A DNA stretch of 64,000 nucleotides from Hondaea fermentalgiana (taxonomy: Eukaryota; Sar; Bigyra; Thraustochytrida; Thraustochytriidae): positions 444,277 to 508,276 of the forward strand of contig NPFB01000001.1 in assembly GCA_014084085.1 (NCBI GenBank). Reading direction: 5' to 3'. Both the position numbers and the translations under genes were made by a program. Below, one piece after another: positions 57,982-64,000 of the stretch (within the stretch, counting starts at the first letter, position 1; every line of letters starts with the position of its first letter). The notes under the pieces are model-generated. The model was not told the origin of the DNA and did no database searches. It was given only the letters and a program-made list of their open reading frames with translations.

Positions 57982-60900
57982 CTACGCGGCATCCGGAGTC
58001 GACGGGGCAGCGTGGGGCTCTTGAGAACTCTGGGAGTTTTCGAGAGGAAAGGCGGCTTCGCAATCGACCTCGTGCGGATGACGGTCAATCTCCATGAACC
58101 GGTGAAAGTAACGCGGAATGCCGCTCGAGGCCAACATCGCAGAGTCGCCAGCGCATCCGATCTCAACTGACTCTGCAGGTCCTGATTCGAAAGCGCTCAG
58201 ACCCGACGCGATACTGCCCATCGACAGGCCGCGCAACATAGGTCGGCGACGCTCCACTGCCGCCGACAATCGCGCATCAGCATCCCCGTCTTGGCGGTGG
58301 TGGTTCTCATCTTCATTGTTATTGTCGTCGTCGGAGCCGCTCGCTTTCGCAGCCGCCCGCATACTCGAGCCCGAAGAGTACCCATGCGACCGAGAACGCT
58401 GCAGCAGAAACGTACGCGCGGCGCGAGCCACGCCTCGCTCCTGGGTGTTTGTAGCAGTTTGGTCCGACGTTCCTCCCGTATAATGACCCCAACGACAAAG
58501 GTTGGCCTTGATATTGGACACGGCGTGGTCAAGACAGATATCAGGAACCTGATTGAGCGCTTCATATAGCGGGAGCACAATCGCCTCGATGAAACCGCTC
58601 TGGAACCTCGCCAGCGGAAGCTTAATGGAGCGGTCCATGAATGGTAGTACGGGAAGTCCGCGCTCCTTTTCCAGGTCACCCTGATTGCGAAATTCGATAC
58701 AGAGGCGCTCCGTCCATTGCTGGTACGTAGGCCACGTCTTGCCAGACGCCGAAATGTCAGCAGCGTGCAGCGACGCCTCGAGAATGTGGATTTGCTCGAG
58801 ATCCGACACCATCATTCCCTGGTCTGCATGCGAACTCTGCAAGGTCTGCGAAACCTTGGTAAGACGCGAAATGCAGGCGTCATGCTCCGCGTTCTCGGTT
58901 GCAAGGACCATCGAAACGATAATCTTTCGCAAGAGCACAAGGTTCTCTTGCGGAAAAGCGCGCAATAGATTAGCACCGGGAGCCTGCAAGAGCTCAAACA
59001 TGACAGATGCGTGCATCATTTCGAGTGGTGAGCGATCATTGTACCGGATCGCGAGCGGATGCCACGTCTGCACCAGGTAGCTGTTGGTGACGCCTGGATG
59101 CGCCACATCATGACCCAGAGCAGCAAAAACTGACGCAAAACGAATCTCGTTCGATGCGTATTTGGACAGTCCACATGATACAAAAAAGTGGTTCAGCGTT
59201 TGCGCCACATCGGCACCGTGAATGGCATTGTGATACGGATTCGGTAGATAGCGCGATTGTAGTAAAGAGAGGTACCGCAATGCTTCGCGCTCCGGAATGT
59301 GAAGATTCTGAAAGAACCCATGCCGTTCAAAGATGGCAAACCCCACCGCAACGAGAGGACCGCACGGCGCCAGCTGCGAAACAACGAAAATGTTGAACTC
59401 GTCCCACTGGTCAATCTTGTGCAGCATGCCCTCCAGCTGCGAAACCTCAGAGTCTTCTACATGAGTCGGCGACTCCATGCCCGGTCGAGTGGCTGAGGTG
59501 TTTTTTCCCGAGGACGAACTCGAAGGGAGCATGCGCGAAGTACTGGGTGTTTTTGACTTGCGAGACGCCTTGGAAGGTGGTGTCTCCGGATTCGTTTCAG
59601 ACGGTCCAAAGATTGCCGAGGCATTCGCCGCGGCCGCCGTGGCCACATGTATTGTCTTGTCAAGATCAAAGTATTGCATCGGTGCCAAGGATCCTGAACG
59701 ATGATGCAAGATCCGCACCGCTGGACTCGGACTCTCGACGACCTCGGAAGATCCGCTGACACTGGTGCAAACGCTTTGACTGCTCTCACTCCGCGCACGA
59801 CGATGCACAAGGCGATGACGACGCTGGCTGTGTGTTCGTTGTCGACGTTTTCCTCCCGTTTGTTCTTGTTCTGGCGAGCTTGCCATCGTGTTCTCGCTCT
59901 CGATCACGGCAGCAGCAGCAGCACCACCACCACCACCACCAGCAACATTTGACGTTTGCGATGCACTGTGTAACGTTGGGGGAGGGAGCTTTTCAGGACT
60001 TTGCAAATGAAGTACCTTGACGCTCTCTGCAAGTGTTTCGTGCTTGTTGCCTTCGATGCCGTTCCTACGATCTGGCGAACCCTGTTTCTCCGCATCACCA
60101 GCACCAGCGGCAGCACTTTCGTTCTTTCCCGTAAACGATTTGCCTTCGTTGGCGCCCATGTTACCATTGATCTCACCGTTTGAATGATTGATGTTAATCT
60201 TCGTTTCTCCATCATCGGGGTGATTGCTCTCATCCCCGTCGTCTTCGCCGGTCCCGCATTCCTCTTCGTCCACAAGTCTGTCGACGTGCCCGTCGAGCTC
60301 TCGAGCGGCAGCCTGGAGCAGACAATTTCGCGTGTTAGCGTCATTTGCATCTTGTCGCAGAGAAGAGCTAGCCCAGGCGTCGTCGAAATCGTCCTGGTCT
60401 TGCTCCTCTTGCATTTCGTCTTCATCGGAAAGGTTCTCCTCCTCATCAGATATGTACACCTTGGAGGCAATTCCAGAAGAGACAAAATCCATGTCATTGG
60501 AAGAAAAAGCGCGCGTGCGCTCGACATGGAGAGCATCGACTTGTTGCTGGAAGCCGTCGACGAGTTGAGTGCGAAGGGGGGTCGCCGGAAAGCTCGATTT
60601 GCGTGTGATGTTATCCACCGAAGATCGACCTAGAGGCGACTTGCTACGTTCGATCGGAGTGCTTTGCGCACTGACAAGACTGAAGCGGCCGGAGCCCACA
60701 GACCGCAGTGAGCGAGCAGATTCCATTCGGCTTACCGTCGGCGCATCGTCAGCAAACTCGTGAAGAAGATATTGTTTGACGTCGTCTGCAAGAGAGTCAA
60801 CTCTTTGCTTGACATCATCGACTTTGGGATCGAGAAGCACCGAAAGGGCTCGATGACACACGAGCGCCTCGCGTCGCGAGATTGTGATCGTTTGCGAGTC

Positions 60901-61188
60901 CTTATTCTTGGCAAGAGCTGCGTCCAAGAGGCGAACCGATTCGTGCACCAATTTGGAATTATACAGCGCCTGCTGCAAGGATGTCGGGAGCCCAGCCGAC
61001 GGCATCGTGCTGGTTCCCCCTTGACCGAGCGGGTTGGCAGACTTGGCTGCGTGAAGGATGTTCCCTGCACCGTGCCGAGGGCTCTTGGGCTTGCGCTTGG
61101 TCGGTTCCGATCGCGCCGTGAGCATGGACATCTTGCTGCCATTCCCCAGCGCGTGCGCCTTGCCTGGGCCCAGACCTTCTGCGATCAT
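57982..61188 (-). CDS. class I 3',5'-cyclic-nucleotide phosphodiesterase (HD type)
   Basis: 1068 residues from the first in-frame ATG (61188). It hydrolyses cAMP and/or cGMP. The catalytic domain covers about residues 600-905. YHNAIHGADV (His near 653 and 657) opens it, GHDVAHPG (693-697) is the metal-binding HD signature, and ASLHAADIS (Asp near 811) supplies the third metal site. FRNQGDLEKERGLPVLPFMDR and the FQSGFIEAIVLPLYEAL segment (invariant Gln of the nucleotide pocket) follow. The N-terminal half has no GAF, PAS or transmembrane part; it is Ser-, Asp- and Glu-rich and probably disordered, with poly-Gly/Ala and acidic runs. The C-tail is also low-complexity with many Ser, suggesting phosphorylation control. 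It is divergent from the CCCH/ABITRAM-like gene. With the metallo-beta-lactamase enzyme near 42 kb it makes two unrelated phosphodiesterase types in the window. Confidence 0.94.
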   Translation of the reverse strand: MIAEGLGPGKAHALGNGSKMSMLTARSEPTKRKPKSPRHGAGNILHAAKSANPLGQGGTSTMPSAGLPTSLQQALYNSKLVHESVRLLDAALAKNKDSQTITISRREALVCHRALSVLLDPKVDDVKQRVDSLADDVKQYLLHEFADDAPTVSRMESARSLRSVGSGRFSLVSAQSTPIERSKSPLGRSSVDNITRKSSFPATPLRTQLVDGFQQQVDALHVERTRAFSSNDMDFVSSGIASKVYISDEEENLSDEDEMQEEQDQDDFDDAWASSSLRQDANDANTRNCLLQAAARELDGHVDRLVDEEECGTGEDDGDESNHPDDGETKININHSNGEINGNMGANEGKSFTGKNESAAAGAGDAEKQGSPDRRNGIEGNKHETLAESVKVLHLQSPEKLPPPTLHSASQTSNVAGGGGGGAAAAAVIESENTMASSPEQEQTGGKRRQRTHSQRRHRLVHRRARSESSQSVCTSVSGSSEVVESPSPAVRILHHRSGSLAPMQYFDLDKTIHVATAAAANASAIFGPSETNPETPPSKASRKSKTPSTSRMLPSSSSSGKNTSATRPGMESPTHVEDSEVSQLEGMLHKIDQWDEFNIFVVSQLAPCGPLVAVGFAIFERHGFFQNLHIPEREALRYLSLLQSRYLPNPYHNAIHGADVAQTLNHFFVSCGLSKYASNEIRFASVFAALGHDVAHPGVTNSYLVQTWHPLAIRYNDRSPLEMMHASVMFELLQAPGANLLRAFPQENLVLLRKIIVSMVLATENAEHDACISRLTKVSQTLQSSHADQGMMVSDLEQIHILEASLHAADISASGKTWPTYQQWTERLCIEFRNQGDLEKERGLPVLPFMDRSIKLPLARFQSGFIEAIVLPLYEALNQVPDICLDHAVSNIKANLCRWGHYTGGTSDQTATNTQERGVARAARTFLLQRSRSHGYSSGSSMRAAAKASGSDDDNNNEDENHHRQDGDADARLSAAVERRRPMLRGLSMGSIASGLSAFESGPAESVEIGCAGDSAMLASSGIPRYFHRFMEIDRHPHEVDCEAAFPLENSQSSQEPHAAPSTPDAA

Positions 61189-62646
61189 GATCTTCTCAAT
61201 CCTCTTCTCGCACCCGTGTTCCCGCCGAGGACGCGCTCGCTCGCCCCGAGGCGCCTCGTCGATCCGCTCCACGAAGCTCTTGCGCAGCCCGGAAAACCTA
61301 AGACCCTACGAGTGCACCAAGGCAAGGCAAGGCTATGAAAAAACAAAGCAAGGAGTTCTCTCGCCGGGTACTTTTGCGGCGAGGTCGGTCGTTCGCTCGC
61401 CCGCCCGCTCGCCCGGGCCTCGCCCGGCGGCCAGGCTCGCGGGCGAGGCAGCTCTGCGGCGCAGGCAGGCCCCACGTCCTCGCGGCCCGCCCGCCGGCGC
61501 GCAGAGCGGAGCGGAGCGGGGCGGAGCAGGAGCCCCGTGCGTCGCAATGCCCGATGACCGCGGCGGGCAGCCAGCTTGCCGCCCCGAGCTCCGCGCGGCG
61601 AGGGCCCTGCGACCGGCGCGGACGCCCCCTCCCTCGCGCGCGCGCGCGCCGGGCCTGCGCCGACGGCCGGCCTCTCGCGGGCGGGGTCGGAGACCTGGAG
61701 CGAGCTCTCGCGCGCGGAGTCTCGGCGCCGTCGATGGGATAATGCGTGTGCTTGCTTGCTTCTTGCTTCTTGCATGTGTGAGTGACACGGTCGATCGCAG
61801 TCGATCACAATCTTGCGCAGTACTCGATTGTGCACGGCGCGCATCGTCTATGCTCGGGGCCGCGCGGGAGAGGGCAGGGCCTGCGACGCTCGCAATGTTT
61901 TGGACGAGGGATGAAAGGAGGGGAGATGCAATGAAGGTCGGTCGCAGTTGGTCGGTCGCAGTGGGCTGTTAGGGATGATTGTTTGCAGAGGGTTCGTGAT
62001 GGGCGTCGGGTTGGGATCGTTATTAGTGAGGACAGGTGGTTTGCGGATGACTACGAGGCTGGCGAGCGAGCTTGAAGAAAAGAGAGGTCGGAGATAGTAT
62101 CGAGTGCTTGGCTGTGAAGATTTTACGCATATGAGGTGTGGTTCGTAGAGGAGGAGGACCTTTCGCATCCATCATTTGTACGTTGCGGGTCTGTTCTGCT
62201 TGATCAGACTGAGCTTCTTCATTGTGTCGCGTGCTGCATGCGCGACGCGCTTTATTCAAGAGCTCGTCGTTCGCAACATCGTTGTCTTATCTTCGTCGCC
62301 CTGTCTTCGCGCACGTGTCTGCCAGCTGCTTTCTTGGCAAAGAATATGATGAACCTTGGATGGATTTTGCCAATGGATTCTGCCCTCTCCTCCAAGTCAA
62401 TTTGGCACATCTTCTCGCATCTTCACTCAAAAGAAAAAAAAAGAAGAAAAAGAAATCGATCGACCATCGATCAGAAGCATTCATCGAGCAGAGGCGCTTC
62501 GATTTGCCGAAGACTTGCTCAAGAGCCTTCCTTTTCTCGCGCTGCGTGCGCGAACGTCGCGCACGCGAGCCAACCAGCCAGCTAGCAAGCCAAGCCGCCC
62601 CCCTCGCGCCCGAGGAGCAGCGAGTGGCCCCCGGATCAGAACAGAA
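61189..62646. other. 1.46 kb spacer between divergent phosphodiesterase and CCCH/ABITRAM-like genes
   Basis: The left half (to about 61740) is very GC-rich with GGAGC and GCGCGC repeats. The middle is AT-richer (about 61740-62470), with an A-rich tract (62431-62456). Frames give no recognisable protein. No RNA gene is seen. Confidence 0.6.
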
Positions 62647-63351
62647 ATGGGCAAAAGACGTCGTGGCGGTGGTGGTGGCGGCGGCGGCGTCTGCCACGAG
62701 TGGCGTCGCGAGGGGTCGTGCGCGTTCGGAGACAAGTGCAAGTTCAAGCACGAAGACGCGAGCAACAAAAGCGAGAAGGGAAATCACCAACCGGAAGGTA
62801 ACGACGATAACGAGGTTCAGGATGGAAACTGCGTGCCGCTGTACGCAAAAGACGTAGACCCCGCGGCAAGAGGCCCGATCAAACGGCCACGATCCGTGGA
62901 GGCGCGGTCCTTTACCGAGCGTATTGCAGCAGACGGCACGACTCGCGTCCTTGAGCACCCCAATGGCCTGCTCATTATCCTTCTTGCACAGGAGAACCCT
63001 CTTTGCGCAACTGCACGTGCTGGCGAGATCGCCTCAATCAAGTACGAGGACAGCTTGCAAGATGTAGAGGTGAGCGGCAAGCGGAAACATGGTGCTGTCA
63101 AGGTTAATCTTGGCGCTACCTTGGTCCGCGTGGTGGGTCGCGATGGCCAGGAGCACGATATTACGTCCCCCGTGGTTGGACGCGTCGTTGAAACGAATCG
63201 ACGTCTCGAGGCCGAGCCTGGGCTCTTGGCGGGGCGCGAAGGATACCTCGCGGTGCTCTCGCAGACGCCACGACAGGCTGAAAAGGACTCGGCTCTGCTT
63301 CCCGATAGTGCTCACGTAAAGCAGCCAGAGACAGAAGTGGTGCCACCATGA
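62647..63351 (+). CDS. CCCH zinc finger fused to an ABITRAM/FAM206 (Simiate)-like domain
   Basis: 234 residues; ATG at 62647 in the context AGAAATGGG. The protein opens with a basic patch, a run of eight Gly and one CCCH finger (C-x8-C-x5-C-x3-H: CHEWRREGSCAFGDKCKFKH, residues about 16-35), which usually binds RNA. Residues about 85-225 match ABITRAM: FTERIAADGTTRVLEHPNGL, then an ITLA-equivalent IILLAQENPL, VSGKRKHGA, DGQEHDITSPVVGRVVETN and the closing EGYLAVLSQ. The fold is like the glycine-cleavage H/biotinyl domain. Animal ABITRAM binds actin and occurs in nuclear speckles. The fusion to a CCCH finger suggests a role with RNA. A J-protein gene converges 226 bases downstream. Confidence 0.82.
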   Translation: MGKRRRGGGGGGGGVCHEWRREGSCAFGDKCKFKHEDASNKSEKGNHQPEGNDDNEVQDGNCVPLYAKDVDPAARGPIKRPRSVEARSFTERIAADGTTRVLEHPNGLLIILLAQENPLCATARAGEIASIKYEDSLQDVEVSGKRKHGAVKVNLGATLVRVVGRDGQEHDITSPVVGRVVETNRRLEAEPGLLAGREGYLAVLSQTPRQAEKDSALLPDSAHVKQPETEVVPP

Positions 63352-63577
63352 AGGCGACATGTACTTTGAAATCTGATCTGATTTTTTTTTTCTAATCTGA
63401 TTTTATCTTTTGTTTTTTCTGCTACGAAGCGCTGACATGGCCTCAAGGACGTATTGCCGTCTTTGTGGACGATGCCAGATTGTTACTTCAAACAAGAAAG
63501 AATCGTAAAAACAAAATAGAAGAGAAAAAGGCCAATCAATACGTACATGCCGACACCGCGCACTGGCTGCGCGGCAC

Positions 63578-64000
63578 CTACAAAATCTTTTTAATCTCCT
63601 CCATTTGCTCCGCGGTAAGTGATCTGGGGAACATGACCTCAAAGGTGACGCGCAGATTTCCGAACTGACTCGGGACCTCGTGCAGAGGCATGCCTTCATC
63701 TGGAATGACAATGGTCTCAAAAGGTTTGGTGATCTTGTCCTCACGATCAATCTCCACCTCGTGCTCATCAAGATGCTTGAATGTGCGTGAAAAGCCCGTG
63801 AGCGCCTCCTTGAGTGAAATCTTGATGGTCATGTGCAAGTCATTACCCTCGCGTTCAAAGAGACGATGCTTTTGCTGGATCAAAACAAAGACAACGTCAC
63901 CAGGAATCTTTTTCGGTTGCTGCTCGGACATGTACTTGAATCGAATCTCTTGACCCTCTTGCATGCCGCGCTCGATATGGGCCGTGAGCATCTTTTGTTC
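63578..64000 (-). CDS. DNAJB11: ER DNAJB11/ERdj3-type J-protein, C-terminal part (runs off right edge)
   Basis: The frame is open from the stop at 63578 to the window edge; 140 C-terminal residues are visible and the J domain lies outside. The segment is the tail of the first and all of the second DnaJ C-terminal beta-domain: HIERGMQEGQEIRF, PGDVVFVLIQQKHRLFEREG, then GNDLHMTIKISLKEALTGF, FKHLDEHEVEI, KITKP, DEGMPLHE and GNLRVTFEVMFPRSLT. The GNDLHM, FKHLD-HEV and EGMPLH blocks are those of plant ERdj3B/animal DNAJB11, a BiP co-chaperone of the ER lumen. No HDEL-type retention signal ends the protein (it ends KKIL), in agreement with ERdj3 proteins that are held through partners. No inframe start is visible in the window. 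Confidence 0.92.
   Translation of the reverse strand, partial: EQKMLTAHIERGMQEGQEIRFKYMSEQQPKKIPGDVVFVLIQQKHRLFEREGNDLHMTIKISLKEALTGFSRTFKHLDEHEVEIDREDKITKPFETIVIPDEGMPLHEVPSQFGNLRVTFEVMFPRSLTAEQMEEIKKIL

Overview
This window looks like a nuclear contig from an intron-poor, GC-rich unicellular eukaryote. The gene set is plainly eukaryotic: Mediator MED31, U1-70K, a USP47-type deubiquitinase, an ER DNAJB11-type co-chaperone, lysosomal NAGLU, an EHD-like GTPase and a tRNA-Ser with an intron. Every protein gene I can support is one uninterrupted reading frame. A metallo-beta-lactamase phosphodiesterase with cyclic-nucleotide-binding domains, an HD-type phosphodiesterase and a class C-like 7TM receptor occur together. 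Together with a Tudor-like module of a type I associate with stramenopiles, this makes a thraustochytrid/labyrinthulean my best guess. That is an inference; no rRNA or organelle marker is present to confirm it.

Layout, left to right. 1-1337 (-) is the N-terminal part of a PH-domain protein that runs off the left edge. 1338-13811 is a 12.5 kb gene-free stretch built largely of tetra- and pentanucleotide microsatellites, with an assembly gap inside a (GGCAA)n array. Three + genes follow: a Ser/Gln-rich unknown protein, an orphan 465-residue protein and MED31. Two - genes follow: a RING-CH/transmembrane/AlgH-domain fusion and a coiled-coil protein. A + strand bHLH-like, Gln/His/Asn-rich protein comes next.

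From 28.7 to 40.5 kb a head-to-tail block on the - strand encodes an HSL-type alpha/beta hydrolase, an EHD/dynamin-like GTPase with a possible mitochondrial presequence, NAGLU (GH89), an intron-containing tRNA-Ser(UGA) and a USP47-like deubiquitinase with an added Tudor-like segment. The + strand then has the metallo-beta-lactamase phosphodiesterase with two cNMP-binding domains, a second desert (44.9-50.0 kb, with another gap) and an Mpv17/PMP22 protein. U1-70K (-) and a class C-like 7TM protein (+) are divergent. An MFS sugar transporter (-) and an HD-type phosphodiesterase (-) follow. The right end has a CCCH/ABITRAM-like fusion (+) and the C-terminal part of an ER J-protein (-) that runs off the right edge.

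There is no operon-like organisation. Long spacers sit mostly upstream of genes and are GC-rich and microsatellite-dense. Spacers between convergent 3' ends are short and AT-richer. The clearest shared theme is cyclic-nucleotide and receptor signalling (7TM protein, two unrelated phosphodiesterases, a PH-domain protein). A second theme is ubiquitin/protein quality control (RING-CH, USP47-like, ER J-protein). Start codons were placed at the first in-frame ATG supported by protein features; longer readings that begin at non-ATG codons were not used.
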